Source of the DNA: a bacterium 1XD8-76
GTDB taxonomy: Bacteria; Bacillota; Clostridia; Lachnospirales; Lachnospiraceae
NCBI GenBank assembly: GCA_003611955.1
Contig: RAZE01000009.1
Span: 1-64,000, forward strand
DNA: 64,000 nt
Direction of reading: 5' to 3'
Under the pieces are notes generated by a model. The model was not told the origin of the DNA, ran no database searches, and saw only the letters and a program-made list of their open reading frames with translations. This document shows, one piece after another, positions 16,389 to 25,521 of this stretch. Position 1 is the first letter of the stretch. Every line of letters starts with the position of its first letter. A program made the translations under genes and the position numbers.

Positions 16389-16417
16389 TTGCCCATACAA
16401 TACCTCTATGCTAAAAT
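16389..16417 (+). promoter_or_regulatory. plus-strand promoter for the 16.4-27.1 kb operon
   Basis: TTGCCC (16389-16394), a 17-base spacer and TAAAAT (16412-16417). The predicted start is within a base or two of ATG 16425, which has no ribosome site. It is back to back with the minus-strand promoter, their -35 elements being 7 bases apart. Confidence 0.55.
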
Positions 16418-16424
16418 AAGAAGC

Positions 16425-17915
16425 ATGAAAATATTGGATATCAGTAAAAAGATCAGAGAAAGGGATAAGCTGGCGGCGGCTCTGCTGACAGTATTTTTTG
16501 TGCTGCAGATCATTCCAATTTTATATCTGGGCAGGTTTAATCATCCCACTTCCGATGATTTTAAATACGGCGCGTACTCCCACACGGCGTGGCAAGAGAC
16601 GGGCTCTCTCGCGGCGGTGATGAAGGCGGCGGCAAAAGGGGTGGCGGAGGACTACCGGACCTGGCAGGGGAGTTATTCAGCGCTCTTTCTGATGCGGCTG
16701 GAGCCGACGGTGTTCGGGGAAGAGTATTACAGTCTTGTCCCCTGGATCATGCTGGGGATGCTTACAGCCGGGACATTGTATTTTGTGCGGACGTTGTGCA
16801 AGGTCGTACTGAGATCGGATACACTCCATTATATCAGTATATCCATGCTGATACTGTCCCTGTGTGTGCAGTTTTCTCCGGTGGCTTCGGAGCAGTTTTT
16901 CTGGTATAACAGTTCCGTTTATTACAATGCGTTCCATGCTTTATTTCTTTTTTACGTAGGATGGCTGATACGGTTTGGGTACGAAGGAAAAAAGCGTTAT
17001 ATTATATGCATGGCATTGGGCGGTTTGTGGCTTGGCGGCGGCAATTATGTGACGGCGCTTTTGCTGGTGGTTACACAGGCTACGGCTCTGGGAATTCTGT
17101 GGTATGCGAAGAGAAAAAGAGAATTTGGGATCGCATTATTACTTTGGGTGGAATTTCTGGCATGTTTCGCGTTCAGTGCGGCGGCTCCCGGAAATGCGGT
17201 AAGAGGGGCGGAAATAGCGGGTTATGGCGCCATATCGTCCATTGTAAGATCTCTGCTCCAGGGCGTTCGCTACTATATGGCATGGATCGATAAATGGTGG
17301 CTCATGGCTGCGCTCCTTATGATGCCGATGATGTTCATGCTGATCCGGAAAACTTCCTTCTCGTTCCATTTTCCGGTTTTGGTGCTGTTGTATCTGTATG
17401 GCGTTTTCAGCGCGATGTCCTGCCCGACTTTCTATTCCCTCGGAAGTACCGGGCCGGGAAGGATTATCAATATTATCTACGACAGCTTTCTGCTGATCAG
17501 CTATGTACAGCTGTTCTATCTGCTGGGGTATATCTGCAGAAAATGGGAGGAGGCTATTCCGGAGGAAGAAAGACAGAAGGAGCGTTTGAAGAATCTGTTC
17601 AGGATGTTATACAACGGCGCGGTGATAACACTTTGCAGCATTTTGCTGCTGTCGGGAAACATTTTGGACGTGACCACAGTGACCGCCTGTAAGGTTTGGT
17701 TTGGAGGAAAAGGGAAACAGTATGATCTGGAATACCGGCAGAGGCTTGCGGTAATGGAGGACGATACCATAACAGATGTAGTTTTTGATCCTTATACGGT
17801 GGAACCTGCCCTGGTATTTATAGCCGATGGAACGGAAGACCCTGAGTTTGTAAATAACAGAGAATGGGCGGATTTTTACGGGAAGAATTCCCTGGTGATC
17901 CGAGCGAGAGAATAG
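16425..17915 (+). CDS. DUF6056 family multi-pass membrane protein (paralogue)
   Basis: A 496-residue protein that begins MKILDISKKIRER. It is paralogous to the 10238-11716 product: FNHPTSDDFKYGAY, YRTWQGSY, GGGNYVTALL and GSTGPGRIINIIY match its conserved blocks, including the Asp pair in the first outer loop. The start is chosen from the promoter 8 bases upstream. Upstream in-frame codons run to 16389 but lie within that promoter. It heads a long co-directional run to 27137. A lipid-linked-sugar-dependent transferase role is inferred from topology only. Confidence 0.75.
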   Translation: MKILDISKKIRERDKLAAALLTVFFVLQIIPILYLGRFNHPTSDDFKYGAYSHTAWQETGSLAAVMKAAAKGVAEDYRTWQGSYSALFLMRLEPTVFGEEYYSLVPWIMLGMLTAGTLYFVRTLCKVVLRSDTLHYISISMLILSLCVQFSPVASEQFFWYNSSVYYNAFHALFLFYVGWLIRFGYEGKKRYIICMALGGLWLGGGNYVTALLLVVTQATALGILWYAKRKREFGIALLLWVEFLACFAFSAAAPGNAVRGAEIAGYGAISSIVRSLLQGVRYYMAWIDKWWLMAALLMMPMMFMLIRKTSFSFHFPVLVLLYLYGVFSAMSCPTFYSLGSTGPGRIINIIYDSFLLISYVQLFYLLGYICRKWEEAIPEEERQKERLKNLFRMLYNGAVITLCSILLLSGNILDVTTVTACKVWFGGKGKQYDLEYRQRLAVMEDDTITDVVFDPYTVEPALVFIADGTEDPEFVNNREWADFYGKNSLVIRARE

Positions 17916-17927
17916 CACGGGAGAGCT

Positions 17928-20264
17928 GTGTTGGATAGACAGATAAGAACAAAAAATAAAATAGTGATACTGCTTGTGATAGAATTTTTGTTTATTCTTT
18001 TTATGGCGTGGCGGCTTACCGGAAAGGGGCAGGAATATGTTTTGGAGATGGTTTCCATCGTCCGGTCTGAAGAATCCGGGGATATGATTGACTATGTTAG
18101 TCAAAACATATTTTTACGGGGAGGATCCTACCGGGTCGTGATAGATTATGAGACCGATTCGGATATGACAAATGTGGTTGATGTATTATCCGAAAGTGCC
18201 GGCTATGGAGCTTTGAAGGCTAACACCACACCGCTGTACGCAGGTCAGAGGCAGACGTCCCACCTGTTCTGGCTGACGGGATCCGTTTCGGATCTGCAGG
18301 TGAAAGTCACATTTGGCGGGGCGGGAAATCTGGCGGTTTCCGGCGGGAAACTGGTGCGGACAAACCATATGGAACGGGCCTGGCTGCTTGCAGTGCTGGT
18401 ATTTCTGGCGTTGTTTGATACGCTGCTGTATGTGATTTGGAAGTGGGGCAAACAGGAAAAGGAGATCAGGCGGGAGAAGATTCTGACTGCGGTATGTCTC
18501 GGAGGCATTATTCTGGGGAGTTCGCTGCCGCTTTTTACGGACTATCTGTTGACCGGCGCAGATATGACAGGGCATTTACTCCGTATAGAGGGTGTGAAAG
18601 ATGGAGTTCTCATGGGACAGTTTCCTGTGAGGATCCATCCAAACTGGCTGCAGGGACATGGATATGCTTCCGGTATTTTTTACTGTGATCTGTTTTTGTA
18701 CCTGCCGGCGTTTTTGCGGATCATGGGTTTTACCGTGCAAACGGCATATGTTTGCTATAAATTATTTATCAATATATTGACGTGCCTGATTGCCTGGTAT
18801 AGTTTCAAGAGGATGTTTCACAGTAACCGGATCGGTATATTTGGCAGTTTTCTATATACTTTTTATATGGTTCGCCTGGTGTTTCTTTATGCGGTAGACG
18901 GAGTCGGACAGTATACGTCGATGGTATTCCTTCCGTTGATCGTCTATGGGTTTTATCGGATTTTGGTGGAAGATCAGAAAAAGGCGGAAGAAAGATATAG
19001 CTTTATACCGCTTTCGTTGGGACTTTCCGGAATACTGTGTAGCCATGTGCTGACCTGTGAGATCGTACTGTTTTTTATACTGCTTCTCTGTGTGGTCTGC
19101 ATAAAGAAGCTGTTTCAGCGAGAGATATTTTTGCAGCTCTGCAAGGCTGCTGTTTGCACGATTTTGTTGAACTGTTGGTATCTGGTGCCGTTTTTGGATT
19201 ATATGTTCAGCATGGATCTGGCAGTGACAAAGGGAGGAGCGGCGTATAAACAGATTCAGACCTGGGGAATGTATTTACCACAACTGTTTGACCCGTTTCC
19301 GCCGGGGGGACGGTATGGAGCAAGATCTGCGGGAAGCGGAATGGTAGGAGAAACCGGTTATGGAATAGGTTTGGGGTTAACGCTGGGGCTTCTGATGATT
19401 TCTTTTCTTTTAACGGTTGTCAGAAAGCCGCTTCAGAAAACGGCAGAAGAAGAGGGAAGACTTCGCTGGCTGGTCGGAAGAGCAGGAAAAATAGTACTGG
19501 CATTTGGCCTGCTGTCCATGTGGATGGCGACCATCTACTTTCCCTGGGACAGGCTTGCGAAAAGCAATGCTTTGCTGAGACAGTTTATTGCGACGTTGCA
19601 GTTCCCTTATCGTATGTTGACGGCTACCGGAATTTTTCTGACAGTGGCTTGTTGTCTGGCGATAAAAGATTTAGAAGTATTGAAAGAGGCGGAAAAACTG
19701 AGGCCGATCTTTGTTCACATTGCGGTGAGTGTAATTGCTGTGGGACATTTGATGACAGCGACATATTTTTACAATGCGACGATCACTGAGAGCAGCGGCT
19801 TTTTCCGTCTGTATGATGAGGCGAGCATGGGGAACAGTTATATTTCCGGCGGAGAGTATATACTGGTGGGCACCGATACGGGCAAACTGACTTACAAAGG
19901 GCCGGTATGCAGTGAGCGCATCGTGATAAACAGTTATGAAAAGAAAGGCAGCCATGTCAGGCTGGACTGCGATTGTGGAGAACAGGGGCAGTATATCGAA
20001 TTGCCGTTGTTATACTATAAGGGATACAGGGCGGTGGAGAGCGGCGGCGGGAAGCTGCAGGTCGTCTGCGGAGAGAACAATGTGGTGAGAGTGATGATAC
20101 CGTCCGGCTTTCAGGGGATTATAGAGGTGGATTTTGCCGGTTTCTGGTACTGGAGGGCGGCAGAACTTGTATCGCTTTTGACGGCATGTATGTTGCTGCT
20201 GCAGATTGTCCGGCGATTTTGCAGGGAGCGGAATGAAAGAGGATTGAAGATTCCGGAAGAGTAA
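17928..20264 (+). CDS. PTPS-related (PF10131-type) membrane protein
   Basis: Starts at GTG 17928 with GGGAGAG upstream. The 778-residue protein has an N-terminal helix, an outer beta-domain of about 120 residues, about 12 helices and a C-terminal outer beta-domain (YIELPLLYYKGYRA, then GENNVVRVMIP). The block ADMTGHLLRIEGVKDG then FPVRIHPNWLQG marks the family, which bears a misleading '6-pyruvoyl-tetrahydropterin synthase-related' name although no such enzyme is present. It resembles YfhO-type glycosyltransferases that modify wall polymers on the outer face. It is very close to the 52932-55196 product, and two further relatives follow that gene. Confidence 0.75.
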   Translation: MLDRQIRTKNKIVILLVIEFLFILFMAWRLTGKGQEYVLEMVSIVRSEESGDMIDYVSQNIFLRGGSYRVVIDYETDSDMTNVVDVLSESAGYGALKANTTPLYAGQRQTSHLFWLTGSVSDLQVKVTFGGAGNLAVSGGKLVRTNHMERAWLLAVLVFLALFDTLLYVIWKWGKQEKEIRREKILTAVCLGGIILGSSLPLFTDYLLTGADMTGHLLRIEGVKDGVLMGQFPVRIHPNWLQGHGYASGIFYCDLFLYLPAFLRIMGFTVQTAYVCYKLFINILTCLIAWYSFKRMFHSNRIGIFGSFLYTFYMVRLVFLYAVDGVGQYTSMVFLPLIVYGFYRILVEDQKKAEERYSFIPLSLGLSGILCSHVLTCEIVLFFILLLCVVCIKKLFQREIFLQLCKAAVCTILLNCWYLVPFLDYMFSMDLAVTKGGAAYKQIQTWGMYLPQLFDPFPPGGRYGARSAGSGMVGETGYGIGLGLTLGLLMISFLLTVVRKPLQKTAEEEGRLRWLVGRAGKIVLAFGLLSMWMATIYFPWDRLAKSNALLRQFIATLQFPYRMLTATGIFLTVACCLAIKDLEVLKEAEKLRPIFVHIAVSVIAVGHLMTATYFYNATITESSGFFRLYDEASMGNSYISGGEYILVGTDTGKLTYKGPVCSERIVINSYEKKGSHVRLDCDCGEQGQYIELPLLYYKGYRAVESGGGKLQVVCGENNVVRVMIPSGFQGIIEVDFAGFWYWRAAELVSLLTACMLLLQIVRRFCRERNERGLKIPEE

Positions 20265-20325
20265 ACTTTCGGAAGAAATCGAGCATCAAAATGATAGGAA
20301 AGATAAAGAGGAAACGGAGGCAGAC

Positions 20326-21327
20326 ATGTTAAACAATAAAACTATTTTAATCACCGGAGGCACAGGGACATTCGGAAAGGCTTTTGTGAGTTACGTTCTG
20401 GAGCATTATGAGCCCAAGAAACTGATCATTTATTCCAGGGATGAGTTCAAGCAGTTTCTGATGAAAAATGAGTTTCAGAAATATGCGGACAAACTGCGGT
20501 TTTTTATCGGGGACGTGAGGGATAAAGAACGTCTGGAGAGGGCTTTTGAGGATGTGGATTATGTGATCCACGCCGCGGCCATGAAACAGGTGCCGGCCTG
20601 TGAGTATAATCCGGATGAGGCGATCAAGACCAATATCCACGGAGCGCAGAATGTGACGGCGGCAGCGCTTGATGCGGGGGTGAAAAAGGTCGTGGCGTTA
20701 TCGACCGATAAGGCGGTAAATCCCGTCAATTTATACGGCGGCACTAAGCTGGTTTCGGACAAGCTGTTTATAGCCGCAAATGCTTATGCAGGAAAGAAAG
20801 AGACATGTTTTTCCATCGTTCGCTATGGAAATGTGGCTGGAAGCAGAGGGTCTGTCATCCCGTTTTTTAAAAATATCCTGGATCAGGGGGGAAGAGAACT
20901 GCCCATCACGGATTATCGGATGACCCGTTTCTGGATCAGCATTACCCAGGGCGTGGAACTGGTGATCAAAGCGCTGGAGGAGGCGAACGGCGGCGAGACG
21001 TTCATCTCTAAGATACCGTCCTTTAAGATTACGGATCTGGCGAAAGCCATGCTGCCGGACTGCGTTATGCCGGAGGTGGGGATCCGCGAGGGGGAGAAGC
21101 TGCACGAGATCATGGTGACGGAGGAGGATGCGCCGAATACGTACGAGTATGACAAGCACTTTATCATTTTCCCGCAGATGGTCTGGAACAACCGCCAAAT
21201 GCCCAATCCAAACGGAAAAGGGAAAAAGGTGGCGGAGGGATTTTCCTACAGTTCGGGAAACAATACGCAGTGGCTGTCTATAGAAGAGATCCGTGAACGT
21301 TTGAGTCACCTGGAGTTGGAACACTGA
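20326..21327 (+). CDS. pseB: UDP-GlcNAc 4,6-dehydratase (inverting), PseB
   Basis: A 333-residue extended SDR with GGTGTFGKAF binding NADP, SRDEFKQ, AAAMKQVPACEYNP, STDKAVNPVNLYGGTK (Tyr-x-x-x-Lys pair) and RYGNVAGSRGS, all diagnostic of the PseB/FlaA1 group. It converts UDP-GlcNAc to UDP-2-acetamido-2,6-dideoxy-L-arabino-hexos-4-ulose, the first step to pseudaminic acid. The strong GGAGG site is 8 bases upstream. It sits inside the membrane-protein operon, 7 kb from pseC and about 38 kb from pseF/I/G, an unusual dispersion for this pathway. Confidence 0.9.
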   Translation: MLNNKTILITGGTGTFGKAFVSYVLEHYEPKKLIIYSRDEFKQFLMKNEFQKYADKLRFFIGDVRDKERLERAFEDVDYVIHAAAMKQVPACEYNPDEAIKTNIHGAQNVTAAALDAGVKKVVALSTDKAVNPVNLYGGTKLVSDKLFIAANAYAGKKETCFSIVRYGNVAGSRGSVIPFFKNILDQGGRELPITDYRMTRFWISITQGVELVIKALEEANGGETFISKIPSFKITDLAKAMLPDCVMPEVGIREGEKLHEIMVTEEDAPNTYEYDKHFIIFPQMVWNNRQMPNPNGKGKKVAEGFSYSSGNNTQWLSIEEIRERLSHLELEH

Positions 21328-21329
21328 GT

Positions 21330-22562
21330 ATGTGTAAGGAAAAGCAAAACAGGAAAGTGAGTTGTGTAACAGGGGTTGTTTTGGCGGCAGGCCTGTTGGG
21401 ATATACGGTGCTGATGTATCGTCTGTTTTACCAGCAGGCTGTTCACTGCGCGACCAGAGAGCTCTATTTTTCGGACATTAAGGCCTATCTGGAAACGATT
21501 CTGGGAGTGGAATGCGACTATGATTTTCCCTATCCTGTCTTCTTTTGGCTGGCGAAATTTTTTTTGCTGTTCACGAATGTGGCGGTGGCGGCCTCCCTTG
21601 CGGCGACTTTATTAAACTCTCTGGGAGTTATCCTGCTGTTTTATTATGTGCGGAAGTATTTGGAGGAGTATGGTAAGGGAGCGGAAAAGGGGCGCGTCTG
21701 GGCGGCACTTGCAACGTACAGTATATTTTTTATATCTATGCTGTATTGGCCGGGGCGACCTCGTTTTCTCGGGATAACCAACAGCTATCTCGGAGTCTTT
21801 ACGCCGAATCCGTACCACAATCTCACCTATATGGCCACCAGGCCCTTCGCCATTGCCGCTTTTTTTCTGTTTGTCAGGATACTGGATTATTATGAGGAGC
21901 GGACGGATCGGAAAGAGTTTTTCCTGTTTGGCCTGAGTCTGTTGCTGACGACGATGACGAAGCCCAGCTATACGCTGGTACTGGTATCGACGGCGGGGCT
22001 TGTGATGCTGTATCGGCTCTTTCGCGGCAGATGGAAGAATTTTAAGAGATCTTTTTATCTGGGGCTGGCATTTGTACCGACCTTTATCGATCTGCTGTAC
22101 CAGTTTGGCGGAGTGTTCGGAGGCAGTTCCAAGGCGGGGGAAGCGGGCGGAATTGGTTTTGGGATCGGCTCCGTCTGGAAACTTTATACGAACAACATAC
22201 CGTTGGCGATCGTTTTGGCGTTAGGCTTTCCATTGGCGGTATTGGCATTTCACGGAAAAGCATTGAGGGAAAATACGCTGTACCGCTTTTCCTGGGCGCA
22301 GCTGATCGTCAGCGCAATGGAATGGTTCTTACTCTACGAAAATGGACGCCGTTTTTCGGACGCCAACTTCTCCTGGGGATATATGCATGGCATCTTTTTT
22401 GTGTTTGTGACAAGTGTACTGATTTTGGCACAGGACATGATAAAGAAGCGGGCAGAGAAATGGGCGGTGAGCATTCAGTGGCTGCTGTTTGGCCTGCATT
22501 TGGCCTGCGGCATAGGCTATTTTCTGTATATATGGGGTGGAAATGCGTTTCATGAGTTCTGA
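21330..22562 (+). CDS. multi-pass membrane protein, GT-C-like, member of a paralogous pair
   Basis: A 410-residue protein with about ten helices, starting 3 bases after pseB. The first outer loop contains ELYFSDIKAYLETI (Asp in a GT-C-like position), and a late segment reads FSDANFSWGYMHGIFFVF. The next gene shares both features (ESDLPVHIRMII, GDGNFMWGYSFAILMIF), so the two arose by duplication. No named family is recognised with confidence. The position in the run suggests lipid-linked sugar transfer or polymerisation. Confidence 0.6.
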   Translation: MCKEKQNRKVSCVTGVVLAAGLLGYTVLMYRLFYQQAVHCATRELYFSDIKAYLETILGVECDYDFPYPVFFWLAKFFLLFTNVAVAASLAATLLNSLGVILLFYYVRKYLEEYGKGAEKGRVWAALATYSIFFISMLYWPGRPRFLGITNSYLGVFTPNPYHNLTYMATRPFAIAAFFLFVRILDYYEERTDRKEFFLFGLSLLLTTMTKPSYTLVLVSTAGLVMLYRLFRGRWKNFKRSFYLGLAFVPTFIDLLYQFGGVFGGSSKAGEAGGIGFGIGSVWKLYTNNIPLAIVLALGFPLAVLAFHGKALRENTLYRFSWAQLIVSAMEWFLLYENGRRFSDANFSWGYMHGIFFVFVTSVLILAQDMIKKRAEKWAVSIQWLLFGLHLACGIGYFLYIWGGNAFHEF

Positions 22563-23802
22563 AATGAAAAAAAGCCATGGTGGATATAACAATATCGGGA
22601 AAGCGATCATACATACCATGATCGTTCTATATGGCCTGAGTATGGTCTTTTTGTTTTATAAGCAGACTGGATGGAGCGGCGGAGCGGTGTATGAATCGGA
22701 TCTGCCCGTGCATATCCGGATGATCATAGAGGATGGCTGGTACTACAGCCTGACGGCCTTTGTCTATCAGGCGCTCTATCAGATTCCGTTTGTTTTGCCG
22801 GACGGAGCGCCCTTTGGAAATCTGGCGATCGCATTCTTTCTCGGCTTATGCGGAACGGTTTCCGTATACCTGACGGCGTGTCTGCTCAGAGAGACGCAGA
22901 TGACCCGAGAAGAGAGATCGCTCACGGCATGGCATCTGCTGGGGGGATTGCTCCTGAACTTTGTGATGCCCTGCTATATAAGAGGAATTGCGGACGGCAG
23001 ATATATCGGGATGGAATCGGCTTCCATCTGGCATAACTCCACTTATATTGTGATGAAAATGGCAGGGCTTTTCTGCATCTTGTATTATGGAAAACTGGAG
23101 AAAAAGTACAGGCAGAGGATATCTGTCGCAGAGTGGATAATATTTACGCTGCTGCTTTCCCTGTGCACGGCGGTAAAACCCAGCTTTCTTCTGGTGTTTG
23201 CCCCGGTGATGGCGATATTTTTGCTGGTGGATCTCATCCGGAGGACGCCCTTTCAGAAGGTGTTTGTCTTTGGCTCGACGGTGTTTGTGCCGCTGCTTGT
23301 AGTGTGGTTTCAAAATATGATTTTGTTCGGACGGGAGACCGGAAACGGATGGGAGATACGTCCCGGCTACGCCCTTTCCCTTCACAGCGCTTATCCGTTG
23401 CTGTCCGCTGCGTTGTCGATATTTTTTCCGCTTGCGCTGCTGCTTATTTTGCTGTTTATCTCCCGGAGGGAGCTTCTGACGGAGAGGCAGTTCCTGGGCA
23501 CCTGGCTTATGGCGGTGGTCGGATTCCTGGAAGTCTTTCTGTTTACGGAGACCGGAGACCGGGCCGGGGACGGAAATTTTATGTGGGGGTACAGTTTTGC
23601 GATCCTGATGATCTTTGTGATATCTCTGACAAAATGGGCGGAGATGGGAAAAGGAATCTTGAGGAAAAAAGGGACGCAAAGATGCTTGCCGGAGATCGGC
23701 GCTTTTGTGTTCTCTGCCCTGGTGCTCCTGTGGCACATATACTGTGGAATATATTTTTACGTACATTTATTGCAAGGGGTCTCCTACTATATGTGGGACT
23801 GA
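22552..23802 (+). CDS. multi-pass membrane protein, GT-C-like, second of the pair
   Basis: About 416 residues and ten helices, paralogous to the previous gene. ATG 22552 is preferred because GGGGTGG lies about 10 bases upstream; GTG 22537, ATG 22543 and ATG 22564 are alternatives, and all but the last overlap the previous gene. The conserved acidic outer loop is YESDLPVHIRMIIEDG. Family unnamed to me; function inferred only from context. Confidence 0.6.
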   Translation: MSSEMKKSHGGYNNIGKAIIHTMIVLYGLSMVFLFYKQTGWSGGAVYESDLPVHIRMIIEDGWYYSLTAFVYQALYQIPFVLPDGAPFGNLAIAFFLGLCGTVSVYLTACLLRETQMTREERSLTAWHLLGGLLLNFVMPCYIRGIADGRYIGMESASIWHNSTYIVMKMAGLFCILYYGKLEKKYRQRISVAEWIIFTLLLSLCTAVKPSFLLVFAPVMAIFLLVDLIRRTPFQKVFVFGSTVFVPLLVVWFQNMILFGRETGNGWEIRPGYALSLHSAYPLLSAALSIFFPLALLLILLFISRRELLTERQFLGTWLMAVVGFLEVFLFTETGDRAGDGNFMWGYSFAILMIFVISLTKWAEMGKGILRKKGTQRCLPEIGAFVFSALVLLWHIYCGIYFYVHLLQGVSYYMWD

Positions 23803-23838
23803 ACGGATACTTGCATCTCATGATCAGGAGTTTTTTCG

Positions 23839-25521
23839 ATGCTTTTTATTTTATTTAACTGGCTGTACATTTTTATTACGACATATCTGACTGGATTCGG
23901 CATCCTGTACGCTCTGAAAAAGGCTTTCGGGTGGGCACCGCGCCATATAAGCACCTGTGTTATGGCGGGGCTTGTGGCATTGACCACCTACGCTCAGTGG
24001 TTCTCCCTGTTCTATCGGGTCAATGCGGAGGCGAATCTGATTCTGACAGCGGTGGATGTGATGATCGCCTTTGCCCTGAGAAAACCGCTCCTGCAGTTTA
24101 CGGGAAACGCTCTGAGAGAGATGGGCAATGGGAAAAAGACGGTTGTTTTTCTGCTGATTCTGGTGTGCGCTTACTTTACGTCCAGAGGAAGCTATATTTC
24201 GGACACCAATCTCTATCACGCCCAGTGTATCCGCTGGCTGGAGGAGTACGGGATACTGAAGGGGCTGGCGAATATTCAGTCCAGGGCGGCTTACAACAGT
24301 TCGTCCTTTTGCTTATCTGCGCTCTTCAGCATGAAATATATATTTGGCCAGTCGATGCACGCTGTGCAGGGATTTATGGCATTGTTTTTAGGGACGGTCT
24401 GTCTGGATATCGGGAAGATCTTTCAGAGAAAAAAACCGTTTCTCTCCGATTTTGTCCGCATAGGAGCTGTCTATTATCTGAGTCTTCTGCATCGGGAGAT
24501 CATGTCACCTTCCTCCGATTTTGCGGTGATGATCACCCTTTTTTACATTGTGATCGCGTGGCTTGACCTTCTGGAGAGAAAAGAGACCTCCACAGTGCCG
24601 TACGCCCTTCTCTGCGTTGTAGGCGTCTACACGGTGACGTTAAAACTGACGGCCGGTCTGATACTGATTCTGGTGATAAAACCGGTGGTTATGCTGGTAA
24701 AGGAGAAGAAGTGGAAAGAGATCACCGCATATTTGTTTCTGGGCCTTTTCATCATAACACCTTATCTGATGCGGAATGTGGTGATTTCCGGGTGGCTGAT
24801 CTATCCGCTGCCGGCTCTGGATCTGTTTGATGTGGACTGGAAAGTACCGGCGCAACTGGTGGCCGCGGATTCCTACCAGATACGGATATGGGGAAGGGGA
24901 ATCCATGATTATGAGCTGTACGGCGGAGTGACAAAATGGTGGCCGAACTGGTTTCGAACGATACTCTCCTCCACGGAGAAAGGATTGATCCTGGCGGACG
25001 CGGTGTCCCTGGCGGTACTTGTCTCTATGACAGCCAGACAGTGGAAAGAGAAGAGAAACGGTGAATGGGATAAGCTTCTTGTGATGATGACCGTGGCGGC
25101 GTCTTTCCTGTTCTGGCAGTTCAGCGCTCCTCTTACCAGATATGGGTACGCCTATATATTGATGCTGGCGCTTCTGGTCTTTGGAGAGATGTATATACGG
25201 CTTCTGGGGAACAGAAAACAGATGGTTTTGCTGGCGGCAATCAGTATATTTTTTATATGGAAAGGTGCGGCCCTGGCGCAGGCAGTCTGGGATCAGAGGT
25301 CGCTGCCGTATTATATCGCGCAGGTGGATTACGACGATAATGAGAGCGAGGAGGATGTCCGGGAACATCAGGTAAAAGGCATTACTTTTTATTATAATGT
25401 AGCGGGTTACCATAAGCTGCCGGGGGGCGGTTCCATGTTTACGCTCCGAACCGACAGGCTGGAGGACGGATTCCGTTATGAATATCACGACTGGAAAGAA
25501 ATATTCGGGGAGATGGAATGA
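23839..25521 (+). CDS. multi-pass membrane protein, LIC_10190-like
   Basis: A 560-residue protein with about 12 helices; ATG 23839 follows CAGGAG. The outer-loop signature DTNLYHAQCIRWLEEYG with LANIQSRAAYNSSSF is that of a widespread group annotated as LIC_10190 family membrane proteins, built like GT-C transferases with an acidic residue before a YH pair. The soluble tail after the last helix is about 60 residues. It overlaps the next gene by ATGA, so the two are coupled. A surface-glycan role is inferred; the family name is from memory. Confidence 0.6.
   Translation: MLFILFNWLYIFITTYLTGFGILYALKKAFGWAPRHISTCVMAGLVALTTYAQWFSLFYRVNAEANLILTAVDVMIAFALRKPLLQFTGNALREMGNGKKTVVFLLILVCAYFTSRGSYISDTNLYHAQCIRWLEEYGILKGLANIQSRAAYNSSSFCLSALFSMKYIFGQSMHAVQGFMALFLGTVCLDIGKIFQRKKPFLSDFVRIGAVYYLSLLHREIMSPSSDFAVMITLFYIVIAWLDLLERKETSTVPYALLCVVGVYTVTLKLTAGLILILVIKPVVMLVKEKKWKEITAYLFLGLFIITPYLMRNVVISGWLIYPLPALDLFDVDWKVPAQLVAADSYQIRIWGRGIHDYELYGGVTKWWPNWFRTILSSTEKGLILADAVSLAVLVSMTARQWKEKRNGEWDKLLVMMTVAASFLFWQFSAPLTRYGYAYILMLALLVFGEMYIRLLGNRKQMVLLAAISIFFIWKGAALAQAVWDQRSLPYYIAQVDYDDNESEEDVREHQVKGITFYYNVAGYHKLPGGGSMFTLRTDRLEDGFRYEYHDWKEIFGEME

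Noticed and set aside
17928..20264. A 6-pyruvoyl-tetrahydropterin synthase function for the PTPS-related genes
   Set aside because: The name comes from a weak family label; the proteins are large membrane proteins without PTPS zinc-site motifs.
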